Made by a program: the position numbers and the translations under genes
Assembly (NCBI RefSeq): GCF_900215335.1
Contig: NZ_OCMT01000001.1
Span: 682,001 to 746,000 of the forward strand
Origin: Pedobacter xixiisoli
GTDB taxonomy: Bacteria > Bacteroidota > Bacteroidia > Sphingobacteriales > Sphingobacteriaceae
Reading direction: 5' to 3'
Length of the DNA stretch: 64,000 nt
The notes under the pieces: generated by a model
Told to the model about the DNA's origin: nothing
Seen by the model: only the letters and a program-made list of their open reading frames with translations
Database searches by the model: none
Part shown: one piece after another, positions 42,436-51,388 of the stretch
Numbering within the stretch: position 1 is the first letter of the stretch
Layout: each line of letters begins with the position of its first letter

Positions 42436-43905
42436 ATGGGAAAAGTGACAGGATTTTTTGAATACGAAAGAGTTTCGCCTTCAAAACAAGTGCCTCAAGA
42501 GCGTTTAAATCACTACAACGAGTTTGTATCGTTATTGCCATCTGATGAGTTGAACAGACAATCTGGTCGTTGTATGGATTGCGGTGTGCCATTTTGCCAA
42601 TCTGGTTGTCCGCTGGGAAATGTAATTCCTGAGTTTAACGACGCGGTTTATCAAGGTAAATGGTTGCAAGCTGCCGAAATTTTATTAAGTACAAACAATT
42701 TTCCAGAATTTACAGGTAGAATTTGCCCTGCGCCTTGCGAAAGTGCTTGTGTGTTGGGAATCAACAAATCTCCAGTTTCTATTGAGGAAATTGAAAAGCA
42801 TATCATTGAAATTGCTTTCGAAAAAGGTTATATCAAAGCTAACGAGCCATTAATTAGAACTGGTAAAAAAGTAGCTGTGGTGGGGTCTGGTCCTGCGGGA
42901 TTAGCTGCCGCTGCGCAATTAAACAAAGCTGGTCACGAAGTGGTAGTTTATGAACGTGATGACGTGGCTGGAGGATTGCTTCGTTATGGTATTCCTGACT
43001 TTAAACTACAGAAAGATGTGGTAGAAAGAAGGATCAAGTTAATGGAGGAAGAAGGTATCACTTTCCAATACAATGCAAATGTTGGCGAGAATGTGGAAAT
43101 TAGTACACTTTTACGCGATTACCAAGCGATTGTACTAGCAGGCGGCTCAACTATCCCTCGTGATTTAAACTTGCCAGGAAGAGAGGCTAAAGGTGTTCAT
43201 TTCGCAATGGATTTCTTGAAGCAACAGAATAAGCGTGTTGGCGGTCGAAAAGTTGAAACTGAAGAAATTTTAGCTACAGGAAAAAATGTGATTGTGATTG
43301 GTGGTGGTGATACAGGTTCAGATTGTATCGGAACTTCAAACCGTCACGGTGCAAAATCAGTGACTCAGTTTGAGATTATGCCAATGCCGCCACAATTGCG
43401 TACTGCACACATGCCTTGGCCAAGCTATCCAATGTTATTGAAAATCACTACTTCTCACGAAGAAGGTGCACAACGTGCTTGGTCGGTAAATACAAAAGAG
43501 TTTATTAAAGATGAGCAAGGTAATTTAAAAGCCTTAAAAGTGGTAGATGTAGAATGGGATATTGATGCTGCGACTGGACGACCGCTAGGCTTTAAGGAAG
43601 TTCCAGGAACTGAAAAAGAATATCCTTGCGAACTAGTGCTTTTGGCGATGGGTTTCTTGCATCCTCAAAAAGAAGGCTTAATTGAAAAATTAGGGGTAGA
43701 ATTGGATGAAAGAGGTAATGTAAAAGCTGTTGAGGGTCAGTACCAAACTAACATTCCCAAGATTTTTGCCGCTGGCGATATGCGTAGAGGTCAATCTTTG
43801 GTGGTTTGGGCAATTTCTGAAGGAAGAGAGACTGCTCGTAAAGTGGATGAACACTTAATGGGTTTCAGTAAATTACCATCTAAAGATGCCGTAGCTTACG
43901 CTTAA
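42436..43905 (+). CDS. gltD: Glutamate synthase, small subunit
   Basis: The 489-aa flavoprotein passes NAD(P)H electrons to the large subunit. Two 4Fe-4S cysteine groups (CMDCGVPFCQSGCP and CPAPCESAC) open the protein. The FAD motif is VAVVGSGPAGLAAAAQL (about 149-165) and the NAD(P) motif VIVIGGGDTGSDC (about 285-297), with the ending FAAGDMRRGQSLVVWAISEGR. It is in one operon with gltB and is followed by a clear terminator. Confidence 0.98.
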   Translation: MGKVTGFFEYERVSPSKQVPQERLNHYNEFVSLLPSDELNRQSGRCMDCGVPFCQSGCPLGNVIPEFNDAVYQGKWLQAAEILLSTNNFPEFTGRICPAPCESACVLGINKSPVSIEEIEKHIIEIAFEKGYIKANEPLIRTGKKVAVVGSGPAGLAAAAQLNKAGHEVVVYERDDVAGGLLRYGIPDFKLQKDVVERRIKLMEEEGITFQYNANVGENVEISTLLRDYQAIVLAGGSTIPRDLNLPGREAKGVHFAMDFLKQQNKRVGGRKVETEEILATGKNVIVIGGGDTGSDCIGTSNRHGAKSVTQFEIMPMPPQLRTAHMPWPSYPMLLKITTSHEEGAQRAWSVNTKEFIKDEQGNLKALKVVDVEWDIDAATGRPLGFKEVPGTEKEYPCELVLLAMGFLHPQKEGLIEKLGVELDERGNVKAVEGQYQTNIPKIFAAGDMRRGQSLVVWAISEGRETARKVDEHLMGFSKLPSKDAVAYA

Positions 43906-43935
43906 GAACTTTTGTTTTTATACTTTTACAACCAA

Positions 43936-43966
43936 GGTCCAGACGAGTTTCGTTTGGGCCTTTTTT
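43936..43966 (+). terminator. gltBD terminator
   Basis: GGTCCAGACGA / TCGTTTGGGCC hairpin with 3-nt loop followed by six T. Confidence 0.88.
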
Positions 43967-43983
43967 GTTGCAACAATAAGTTG

Positions 43984-44089
43984 CCGTCATTTCGACGATA
44001 GGAGAAATCTAGCAAGTGGAGGAGTAAAGAAGAACTTGAAGATTTATACTATGCATTAGATTTCTCTTCGTACCTCATCGAAATGACGG
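43984..44089. repeat. MITE-like imperfect palindrome (106 bp)
   Basis: Terminal arms CCGTCATTTCGA (43984-43995) and TCGAAATGACGG (44078-44089) are exact inverse copies; inner arms AGAAATCTA and TAGATTTCT also match. The GTCATTTCGA...GAGAAATCT pattern is a dispersed repeat in many Bacteroidota genomes. No transposase here. Confidence 0.6.
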
Positions 44090-44110
44090 TAGGATTAATG
44101 TTGAATAGAT

Positions 44111-44135
44111 TTACGAAGTTTTCAAAACTTCGTAA
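44111..44135. repeat. Perfect 12-bp inverted repeat
   Basis: TTACGAAGTTTT-C-AAAACTTCGTAA downstream of ispD. It lacks a T-run; probably another dispersed palindromic unit. Confidence 0.6.
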
Positions 44136-44167
44136 GTCTTGAAATACATTTTTAGCGAATGGTGTAG

Positions 44168-44845
44168 TTATCCTGGAATATTGTTCTTCAACAAAAAACT
44201 CGCTAATTCCAAATCTTCAGGATAGGTAACTTTGATGTTGTTTCTATTTCCTTCAATCAGATTAATAGGAAAACCAGCAGCTTCTACAACAGAGGCATCA
44301 TCGGTGAATGTAGCGGAGAAGCTTTGTTGATAAGCAATTCGTAGTTGACCTAAGTCAAACGTCTGCGGTGTCTGTATCAAAACCAATTTATCTCTATCAA
44401 TAATCTTGCTGCTATTGTCATCAAGCTGCCTCACAGAGTCACTTGGTTTAATGCAGGGAATTGCATTGCCAATTTCCAAGGCGTCTTTAAAAGAATGGGT
44501 AATTAAGCTTGAGCTTACTACAGGTCTAACAGCGTCATGTATCGCCACAACGCCATCTTCTTTAATGGTCATTAAGCCGTTCCTTACCGAATGGAAACGT
44601 TCCTTACCGCCCTCAACTAAGGTATGTGGGATATCGAAATTGTATTTTAGGCATAAATCCTTCCAGTATTCATGATCGTTTTTTGATAAAACCAATATAA
44701 TTTCTGGTTGTACCTCGGAAAGATAAAAAGCCTGTAATGTGTGCATCATTACAGGCTTATTGTTAAGCAATAAGAATTGTTTGGCTATTGTGGTTTGCAT
44801 TCGCTTACCTGAACCACCAGCTACTATTATTGCGTAGAATTTCAT
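44168..44845 (-). CDS. ispD: 2-C-methyl-D-erythritol 4-phosphate cytidylyltransferase
   Basis: Catalyses the CTP-dependent third step of the MEP isoprenoid pathway. The 225-aa protein has the nucleotide-binding opening AIIVAGGSGKRMQTTIAKQF (residues 5-24), VAIHDAVRPVVSS (about 97-109) and IQTPQTFDLGQLRIAY, followed by FTDDASVVEAAG, the full set of family motifs. It is shorter than fused IspDF. The gene lies after queA on the same strand; a hairpin repeat separates the two. Confidence 0.96.
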   Translation of the reverse strand: MKFYAIIVAGGSGKRMQTTIAKQFLLLNNKPVMMHTLQAFYLSEVQPEIILVLSKNDHEYWKDLCLKYNFDIPHTLVEGGKERFHSVRNGLMTIKEDGVVAIHDAVRPVVSSSLITHSFKDALEIGNAIPCIKPSDSVRQLDDNSSKIIDRDKLVLIQTPQTFDLGQLRIAYQQSFSATFTDDASVVEAAGFPINLIEGNRNNIKVTYPEDLELASFLLKNNIPG

Positions 44846-44865
44846 ATTTTAAGTATCGAGATTTT

Positions 44866-44913
44866 AGTATCAAGTATCAAGATTAGCTTAAAACTATCTT
44901 GATACTTGATACT
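44866..44913. repeat. Perfect 18-bp inverted repeat between queA and ispD
   Basis: AGTATCAAGTATCAAGAT and its exact inverse ATCTTGATACTTGATACT with a 12-nt spacer; each arm also contains the tandem unit GTATCAA twice. No T-run on either strand. It may be a dispersed palindromic element or an mRNA processing site between two cotranscribed genes. Confidence 0.65.
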
Positions 44914-44925
44914 CACTACTTGTTA

Positions 44926-45975
44926 TTATATAATCAACATCGCATCTCCATAGCTGTAGAAACGATATTTCTCTTTTACAGCAACTTCGTACGCATTCAT
45001 TACATTTTCGTAGCCACCAAAAGCACTAACCATCATCAATAAAGTAGATTCAGAAGTGTGGAAGTTAGTGATCATTGAGTTTGCAATGCTAAAATCGTAA
45101 GGAGGGAAGATGAACTTACTTGTCCAGTCGTTTGCTGCTTTTAAAGTTTTGTTTGCAGAAACAGCAGATTCGATAGCACGCATAGAAGTTGTACCTACTG
45201 CACAAATCTTTCTTTTTTCCTCTAATGCTTTGTTTACTAAGTTCGCATCTTTTTGCTCGATGATGAACTGCTCAGAATCCATTTTGTGTTTAGTTAGATC
45301 CTCTACTTCAACTTGGCGGAAAGTTCCTAAACCAACGTGTAGAGTTACTTCGGCAAATTCTACACCTTTAAGTTCTAAGCGTTTCATCAATTCTCTACTG
45401 AAGTGTAAACCTGCAGTAGGTGCAGCTACTGCACCTTCGTGCTTAGCGAAAATAGTTTGATAACGTTCTTTATCTTTCTCTGTTGCTTTACGTTTGATGT
45501 ATTTAGGAAGAGGAGTTTCGCCTAAAATCTCCACGTTTCTTCTAAATTCTTCATCAGTTCCATCAAATAAGAAACGAATAGTACGACCACGAGAAGTTGT
45601 ATTGTCTACTACTTCTGCAACCAATAAATCGTCATCACCAAAATATAATTTATTTCCTACACGGATTTTACGAGCTGGATCTACTAGTACATCCCATAAA
45701 CGTAGCTCTTTATTTAATTCGCGTAATAAAAATACTTCTATAGTAGCACCTGTTTTCTCTTTGTTGCCATATAAACGAGCAGGGAAAACTTTAGTGTTGT
45801 TAAGAATCATTACATCTTTATCGTCAAAATAGCCTAAAACATCTTTAAAGATTTTATGCTCAATCTTACCAGAGTCTTTATGTAAAACCATTAAACGTGC
45901 TTCGTCTCTCTCTTCAGCAGGATCATTCGCTAAAAGTGAGTCAGGTAAGTTGAACTTGAATTGAGATAATTTCAT
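44926..45975 (-). CDS. queA: tRNA preQ1(34) S-adenosylmethionine ribosyltransferase-isomerase
   Basis: It adds the ribosyl group of SAM to preQ1 at tRNA position 34, the penultimate step of queuosine synthesis. The 349-aa protein has [15 protein letters not shown] at the start, [15 protein letters not shown] (about 56-70), [10 protein letters not shown] (about 186-195) and [13 protein letters not shown] (about 259-271), all family motifs. The start is the first ATG. Full length. A hairpin 50-70 bp upstream (CTGTCC/GGACAG) is not a recognised preQ1 riboswitch. Confidence 0.96.
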   Translation of the reverse strand: MKLSQFKFNLPDSLLANDPAEERDEARLMVLHKDSGKIEHKIFKDVLGYFDDKDVMILNNTKVFPARLYGNKEKTGATIEVFLLRELNKELRLWDVLVDPARKIRVGNKLYFGDDDLLVAEVVDNTTSRGRTIRFLFDGTDEEFRRNVEILGETPLPKYIKRKATEKDKERYQTIFAKHEGAVAAPTAGLHFSRELMKRLELKGVEFAEVTLHVGLGTFRQVEVEDLTKHKMDSEQFIIEQKDANLVNKALEEKRKICAVGTTSMRAIESAVSANKTLKAANDWTSKFIFPPYDFSIANSMITNFHTSESTLLMMVSAFGGYENVMNAYEVAVKEKYRFYSYGDAMLII

Positions 45976-46239
45976 GTGTAATTTTTAATTGTTTTTGATC
46001 GAGTCAAGATTGGTATCTAATGTAACTGTCCTACAGGGACAGGTGATGGCTCAAACTTGCTTTTGATACAGTAAATTAGGGCGCAAATTTACGAATTAAT
46101 ATTGTGTTTCTGAAATGGAAAAAACCTAATGAAAAATTATTGAATAATAAAGACAAATTATAACCATTTAAGTTTAGCTTGCTTTGTTTTTACTTTAGTC
46201 TTTTTACATTTAACTTAATTTACCTGTAACCTTTTTAAC

Positions 46240-46247
46240 TAAATTTG
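46240..46247 (+). promoter_or_regulatory. -7 box before the ABC permease gene
   Basis: TAAATTTG matches TAnnTTTG and lies 12 bp before the ATG, predicting a very short leader. Confidence 0.45.
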
Positions 46248-46258
46248 GTCTAACCGTT

Positions 46259-47506
46259 ATGCTGCTAGTTTTTCGACTTATTGGAGAGAGTTTTAGGTTC
46301 GCTTGGGATGCTCTTAGACAAAATAAATTACGTACCTCTCTTTCTTTGTTGGGGATAACCATTGGTATTTTTATCATTATTGGCGTTTTTACTGGTGTAG
46401 ATACCATGCGAAACAAAATACAGGCTAGCGTTGATAAACTAGGCTCTAATACACTTTTCGTACAGAAATGGCCTTGGATTTTCGGAGATAGCTATCCTTG
46501 GTGGAAGTATGTAAATCGTCCAGAACCATCTTACAGAGATTATTTAGCCTTGAGAGAAAGGATGGAAAGTGCAAAAGGAGTTTGTTTCGAGATTTCTTCG
46601 GGCAGTAGAACCATTAAATATAGAAGCAGTTCGGTAGAGGGGGCAACCATCAATGCCGCCACGCAAGAATATGATCAAACTTGGAACCTAGAATTTGAGA
46701 ATGGAAGGTACTTTACAGAAAGCGAAAGTAAGTCTGCTACACCCGTTTGCATTTTAGGAGCAGAAATAGCTGAAGGACTTTTTGGAAGTGCGGAACCCAT
46801 AGGGAAGCAGATTAAAGTGATGGGACGTAGGGTAACTGTAGTTGGTGTTTTCAAAAAGGAAGGCGAGGATATGATGGGGATGTCGCAAGATAAAAACGTT
46901 TTGATTCCAATGAGCTTGGCCAAAGGTATTTTCGATGTTAATAATGAGAGATACAATCCTCAAATTACAGTTAGGGGAAAAGATAATATTAGTTTGGAAG
47001 AGGTAGAAAGTGAATTGAAGGGGCAGATGCGTGCAATTAGAAGGTTAAGCCCTGGACAGGAAGACGATTTCTCATTGAACAAAACTACAATGCTTTCTAA
47101 CCAATTAGATATCATGTTCTCTGCGGTTAACATAGGCGGTTGGATCATTGGTGGTTTCTCCATCTTGGTTGGCGGCTTCGGTATAGCGAATATTATGTTT
47201 GTTTCTGTAAGGGAACGTACCAATATCATCGGTATACAGAAATCATTAGGCGCTAAGAGCTACTTTATATTGTTGCAGTTTGTTTTTGAGGCAGTAGTAT
47301 TGTGTTTAATGGGGGGCTTATGCGGATTGTTCCTAGTTTATCTACTCACTTTAGCAGCTTCTGGTATATTTGATATGCCCGTCGTTTTATACCTTAACAA
47401 TATTATTTTAGGTATTGGTGTTTCGGTAGGTATTGGAATTATCTCTGGTTTTTGGCCAGCTTATTCAGCATCTAAATTAGATCCAGTAGAAGCGATTCGG
47501 AGTTAA
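46259..47506 (+). CDS. ABC transporter permease, MacB/FtsX type
   Basis: A 415-aa inner-membrane permease. It has an N-terminal amphipathic and membrane helix (LRTSLSLLGITIGIFIIIGV, about 23-42), a large periplasmic MacB-like domain (about 50-270) and an FtsX domain with three membrane helices beginning at GGWIIGGFSILVGGFGIANI. It contains the typical VRERTNIIGIQKSLGAK loop that contacts the ATPase. No ATP-binding subunit gene adjoins it, so the ATPase partner must be encoded elsewhere. Substrate unknown; such permeases export peptides, macrolides or lipoprotein-linked cargo. Confidence 0.9.
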   Translation: MLLVFRLIGESFRFAWDALRQNKLRTSLSLLGITIGIFIIIGVFTGVDTMRNKIQASVDKLGSNTLFVQKWPWIFGDSYPWWKYVNRPEPSYRDYLALRERMESAKGVCFEISSGSRTIKYRSSSVEGATINAATQEYDQTWNLEFENGRYFTESESKSATPVCILGAEIAEGLFGSAEPIGKQIKVMGRRVTVVGVFKKEGEDMMGMSQDKNVLIPMSLAKGIFDVNNERYNPQITVRGKDNISLEEVESELKGQMRAIRRLSPGQEDDFSLNKTTMLSNQLDIMFSAVNIGGWIIGGFSILVGGFGIANIMFVSVRERTNIIGIQKSLGAKSYFILLQFVFEAVVLCLMGGLCGLFLVYLLTLAASGIFDMPVVLYLNNIILGIGVSVGIGIISGFWPAYSASKLDPVEAIRS

Positions 47507-47530
47507 ATAAACTTAATGGTCATTAATAGA

Positions 47531-47566
47531 AAAAGCGCCTTGAAATTAATCAGGGCGCTTTTTTAT
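47531..47566. terminator. Bidirectional terminator
   Basis: AAAAGCGCC / GGCGCTTTT hairpin with T-run, between the convergent ABC permease and aminotransferase genes. Confidence 0.85.
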
Positions 47567-47584
47567 GATGGAGGTATTAAATAA

Positions 47585-48781
47585 TTAACTTAATTTACCT
47601 AATGCTTCTTTGATTCTTCTTAAAGCTTCTACCAAACTTTCGTCTGATGCAGCATAAGATAAGCGGATATAGTTGTCGTTGCCAAAGCTATCGCCACCAA
47701 CGGTCGCTACGTGGCCAACGTTCAATAAATAGAGAGCTAAATCGCTTGAATTTTTAATTACGTTACCTTCAGCATCTTTTTTGCCAAAAAACGAACTGAT
47801 TTCAGGGAAGAAATAAAAAGCACCTTCAGGTAAGTTGGTTTTAACACCTGGGATTTCTTTCAATAAGTCATAAACCAATTGACGGCGACGAGCAAACGCT
47901 TTTTTCATTTCGTTCACTGTATCCAAACCTTGCTCGTAAGCTACAATACCAGCACGTTGTGCGATAGAACAGGTTCCCGAAGTAGTTTGCCCTTGTAATT
48001 TATCGTTAGCGGCAGCAATTTCTTTACTAGCAGCAATGTAGCCTAAGCGCCATCCTGTCATTGCGAAAGCTTTAGAAAAGCCATTCACAATAATTACACG
48101 GTCTTTAACACTTGGAAATTGTGCAATAGATTCGTGTTGGTCAACAAAGTTGATATGCTCATAAATCTCATCAGAAAGGATATAGATATTAGGATGTTTC
48201 TCAAATACTTTCGCTAAAGCTGCTAATTCATCTTTGCTATAAACAGTTCCTGTTGGGTTATTTGGCGAAGAGAACATAAACAACTTGCTTTTTGGGGTAA
48301 TTGCTGCTTCTAATTGCGCTGGAGTAATTTTAAAATCACTTTCGATAGAGGCATCAATGAAAACAGATTTACCTTCGGCAAGCGTTACCATTTCAGAGTA
48401 AGAAACCCAGTAAGGCGTAGGAATGATTACTTCATCACCAGGATTAATCAAAGTAAGGATAACGTTAGAAAGTGACTGCTTTGCACCAGTTGAAACCACG
48501 ATTTGAGAAATGTCGTAATCAAGGTTGTTTTCCGTTTTTAGCTTATTCACAATCGCTTGGCGCAAGTCTGGGTATCCAGGTACTGGCGAGTAGCGAGTAA
48601 AGTTGTCATCTAAAGCCTTCTTTGCAGCCTCTTTTACATGTTCTGGGGTGTTGAAATCTGGCTCGCCTACACTTAGGCTAATTACGTTTACGCCTTTTGC
48701 AGCTAGTTCGCGACCTAGTTTGGTCATTTTTAGCGTAGCTGATTCTGATAGGTTATTTATTCTGTCTGATAAAATACTCAT
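47585..48781 (-). CDS. aspC: Pyridoxal phosphate aminotransferase (aspartate aminotransferase, class I)
   Basis: The 398-aa enzyme has the class I fold. The PLP Lys is in NGFSKAFAMTGWRLGY (about residue 235), the Asp in ILSDEIYEHINF and SSPNNPTGTVYSKDEL is the Asn-binding segment. VSTGAKQSLSNVILTLINPG is typical of the thermophile-like aspartate aminotransferase group. I chose MSILSDRINNLSES, preceded by 7 dispensable codons in the longer frame. Assignment to Asp:2-oxoglutarate is likely but prephenate aminotransferase activity is also found in this group. Confidence 0.88.
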   Translation of the reverse strand: MSILSDRINNLSESATLKMTKLGRELAAKGVNVISLSVGEPDFNTPEHVKEAAKKALDDNFTRYSPVPGYPDLRQAIVNKLKTENNLDYDISQIVVSTGAKQSLSNVILTLINPGDEVIIPTPYWVSYSEMVTLAEGKSVFIDASIESDFKITPAQLEAAITPKSKLFMFSSPNNPTGTVYSKDELAALAKVFEKHPNIYILSDEIYEHINFVDQHESIAQFPSVKDRVIIVNGFSKAFAMTGWRLGYIAASKEIAAANDKLQGQTTSGTCSIAQRAGIVAYEQGLDTVNEMKKAFARRRQLVYDLLKEIPGVKTNLPEGAFYFFPEISSFFGKKDAEGNVIKNSSDLALYLLNVGHVATVGGDSFGNDNYIRLSYAASDESLVEALRRIKEALGKLS

Positions 48782-49025
48782 GATGTTTCTGTGAAGTAGC
48801 AAATATAAAAACCTTATTCATAAAGCACTAATAAAAGATGTTTTTTAATAGCATTTGTTTAAGCTTTGTGGGGTTTTGTTAGTATTTTGATAATTCGATG
48901 TTGGAATCTGAAAGTTGAAGTGTTGTAATGCTGTATAGATGTGTGATTAATTTCTAATATCATCATTTTCTAATTCCATTATTCAAAACTAAAAAGCGTA
49001 ATTTTGGAAACACAAAACAAAGGTC

Positions 49026-50003
49026 TTGACGTCTAATAAAAGAGCCATATTAATATCGCTATGCACTAGTATTTTGCTGATGGGAGCAAAGTTTATTGCA
49101 TTTTTTATCACAAATTCTAATGCAATACTTACCGACGCAGCAGAAAGTATTGTGAATGTATTGGCCAGTGGTTTTGCATTTTACAGTATTTATCTCGCTA
49201 CTTTGCCAAAGGATGAAAACCACCCTTATGGCCACGGAAAGGTAGAGTTTTTTTCGGCCTTTGTAGAAGGTGTTCTTATCGGTATTGCTGGAGTTGTCAT
49301 CCTCATCAAATCTATTTACAGTTTGTTTTACGGTAACGTAGTGTCAGATTTGTACGATGGAGCAATGATTATTACGTTAACTGGTTTGGCGAACCTCGTT
49401 GTAGGTTTGTATTTGATCAGAACTGGAAAGCAGAACAAATCTTTGACGCTGGAAGCAGACGGCAAACATTTGCTAACTGATGCGGTAAGTAGTGCAGGTT
49501 TGGTAATCGGTATCTTGATCATTCAACTTACACAGATTTATTGGCTAGATAGTGTAATCTCTATTCTTTTGGGAATATATATTATTTTTCACGGCTATAA
49601 GCTTACACGCAAGTCTGTTGGCGGTTTGATGGATGAAAGTAACCTAGAATTGGTTGAAGAAGTTGTGGAGATTTTGCAGGATAATAGACAGGCACCTTGG
49701 ATAGATGTACATAATTTAAGGGCACAACAATACGGCGCAGATTTACATATCGACTGTCATGTTACGTTGCCCTATTATTTTGATTTAAATGCCGTTCATC
49801 ACGAAATTTCAAGTATAGATAAGATGATTAACCAAGCGGTAAGTAGGCAAACCGAGTTGTTTATTCATGCAGATCCATGTTTGCCGGCATGTTGTAACTA
49901 TTGTAAAGTGGAAAATTGTCCAGTGAGAGCCGAAGCATTTAGAGCAGAGATTAAATGGAGCATGGAAAACGTAACCAAAAACCAAAAGCATTTTGAACAA
50001 TGA
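49026..50003 (+). CDS. Cation diffusion facilitator (CDF) metal exporter
   Basis: A 325-aa inner-membrane transporter that likely expels Zn2+, Fe2+ or similar divalent cations. Six membrane helices, the helix-2 Asp in ILTDAAESIVNV, the HPYGHGKVEFFSA loop and the helix-5 metal site TLEADGKHLLTDAVSS are visible. The cytoplasmic C-terminus ends with a Cys-rich CLPACCNYCKVENC stretch, an unusual extra metal-binding tail. The best start is a TTG. Its stop overlaps the NUDIX gene by 4 bp. Confidence 0.9.
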   Translation: MTSNKRAILISLCTSILLMGAKFIAFFITNSNAILTDAAESIVNVLASGFAFYSIYLATLPKDENHPYGHGKVEFFSAFVEGVLIGIAGVVILIKSIYSLFYGNVVSDLYDGAMIITLTGLANLVVGLYLIRTGKQNKSLTLEADGKHLLTDAVSSAGLVIGILIIQLTQIYWLDSVISILLGIYIIFHGYKLTRKSVGGLMDESNLELVEEVVEILQDNRQAPWIDVHNLRAQQYGADLHIDCHVTLPYYFDLNAVHHEISSIDKMINQAVSRQTELFIHADPCLPACCNYCKVENCPVRAEAFRAEIKWSMENVTKNQKHFEQ

Positions 50004-50437
50004 GCTATTTTAATGTAAGAGTTTATGGTTTGTTAGTTAATGATGAACAAGAAGTTTTACTAAGTGATGAATTTGCTGTAGAGCGATATTTTACAAAATT
50101 TCCAGGGGGTGGTGTGGAGTTTGGTGAAGGTTTGATAGAAGCGCTAAAAAGAGAGTTTGTAGAAGAGTGTGATGCAGAAGTGGAGGTGATTAGCCATTTT
50201 TATACTACAGATTTTTACGAGAAATCTTCTTTTAATGATAGTCAGGTGTTGAGCATATATTATTTGGTAAAACCGGTGAAACCTCTTGAGTTAAATTTTA
50301 AATGTAAGTGTTTTGATTTTGATGAGGGAACCAGCCAGTGTTTTAGATGGAAAAAAATAAGCGAGCTTACTGAGGATGATGTAACTTTTAAAACGGATAA
50401 AATTGCAGTAAAATTGTTAAAGGAGGTTTCTAAGTAA
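50000..50437 (+). CDS. NUDIX hydrolase
   Basis: A 145-aa NUDIX-fold protein. The Nudix box reads GGGVEFGEGLIEALKREFVE-E-C-D-A; it keeps G-x5-E-x7-REUxEE but the final Gly is replaced by Asp. It likely hydrolyses a nucleoside diphosphate derivative. It overlaps the CDF gene by 4 bp (ATGA) and its own stop is 1 bp from the next start, so it sits in the middle of a coupled three-gene unit with a membrane protease. Confidence 0.85.
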   Translation: MSYFNVRVYGLLVNDEQEVLLSDEFAVERYFTKFPGGGVEFGEGLIEALKREFVEECDAEVEVISHFYTTDFYEKSSFNDSQVLSIYYLVKPVKPLELNFKCKCFDFDEGTSQCFRWKKISELTEDDVTFKTDKIAVKLLKEVSK

Positions 50438-51312
50438 TGATTGAGGAAAGTAAGCTTGGGTATTATTTGATGCCGGTATTGAAGGTTTGGCTGTTCATGT
50501 TTTTCTTGTTGCTTTGCACTATTCCATTCGGTCTAATCTCGCAACTTAACTTTTTACCTACCATATCTTCTCCAATTATAACTGATATTATTGCGCAGTT
50601 CAGCTTAGTCATAGTAGTATTAGGTGCATTGTTGATGATGTTTAAAATCTTGCCTGATCTAGATTTTTACCAAGTTTTCGTCAGAAAGACTAGCTTTTTT
50701 TCTGAATTTTTTAAAGGAGCAGGATTGGGTTTTATGACGATGGTGCTTTGTGCATCGCTATTGTATGCCAATGGTAATGTTAAATTTGAGGTGGCTGTAT
50801 TTTCGTGGAGTACTATTGGCTTATATCTTGTTTTTTTTCTCCTAATTTCCTTTTTCGAAGAGTTGCTATTTAGAAGTTACCCTTTGTTTGCGCTTTCAGA
50901 AAGATATCCACTTTGGTTTGCGATTTTAGTAAACGGATTTTTGTTTGCGTTAGCGCATTTCGCAAATCCAGGACTTACTGTTTTAGGTATAGTTAACATT
51001 ACACTAGCAGGAATACTTTTTGCACTTTATACCTTGCAAAAACGTAATGTTTCATGGGCAATAGGTATGCATTTCGCATGGAATTTTACACAAGCTATCC
51101 TTTTAGGTTATCATGTAAGCGGTAATAAGATGTCTGGTTTCGTTAAAGCTATACCTCAGGGAGCCGAATATATTTCTGGTGGAAAATTCGGGATTGAGGG
51201 CTCTGTGTTCTGTACCTTTTTTCTAGTGATTTTCATTGCTTGGCTAATTTACAGGAATGGTTTTGGTATTATAGAAAGCAAAGAATTTGAAGAAATAGAG
51301 GCTGATAATTAG
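50437..51312 (+). CDS. CPBP-family intramembrane metalloprotease
   Basis: A 291-aa membrane protein of about eight helices. The CAAX/CPBP motifs are EELLFRSYPLF (about 141-151), FLFALAHF (about 168-175) and GMHFAWNF (about 208-215), giving the two His and the Glu ligands. Members cleave within membranes or act in bacteriocin immunity and envelope quality control. It starts at the stop of the NUDIX gene. Substrate unknown. Confidence 0.88.
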   Translation: MIEESKLGYYLMPVLKVWLFMFFLLLCTIPFGLISQLNFLPTISSPIITDIIAQFSLVIVVLGALLMMFKILPDLDFYQVFVRKTSFFSEFFKGAGLGFMTMVLCASLLYANGNVKFEVAVFSWSTIGLYLVFFLLISFFEELLFRSYPLFALSERYPLWFAILVNGFLFALAHFANPGLTVLGIVNITLAGILFALYTLQKRNVSWAIGMHFAWNFTQAILLGYHVSGNKMSGFVKAIPQGAEYISGGKFGIEGSVFCTFFLVIFIAWLIYRNGFGIIESKEFEEIEADN

Positions 51313-51388
51313 AATTCGTTTCAAATTTTAAAACTTATAGTTTTATTCGTAAAACGACTTTCTATTCTTAACTTAGTCCAACTTCAAT

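Noticed and set aside
46027..46043. preQ1 riboswitch before queA
   Set aside because: There is a CTGTCC/GGACAG hairpin upstream of queA, but the pseudoknot and A-rich tail typical of preQ1 riboswitches were not recognisable.
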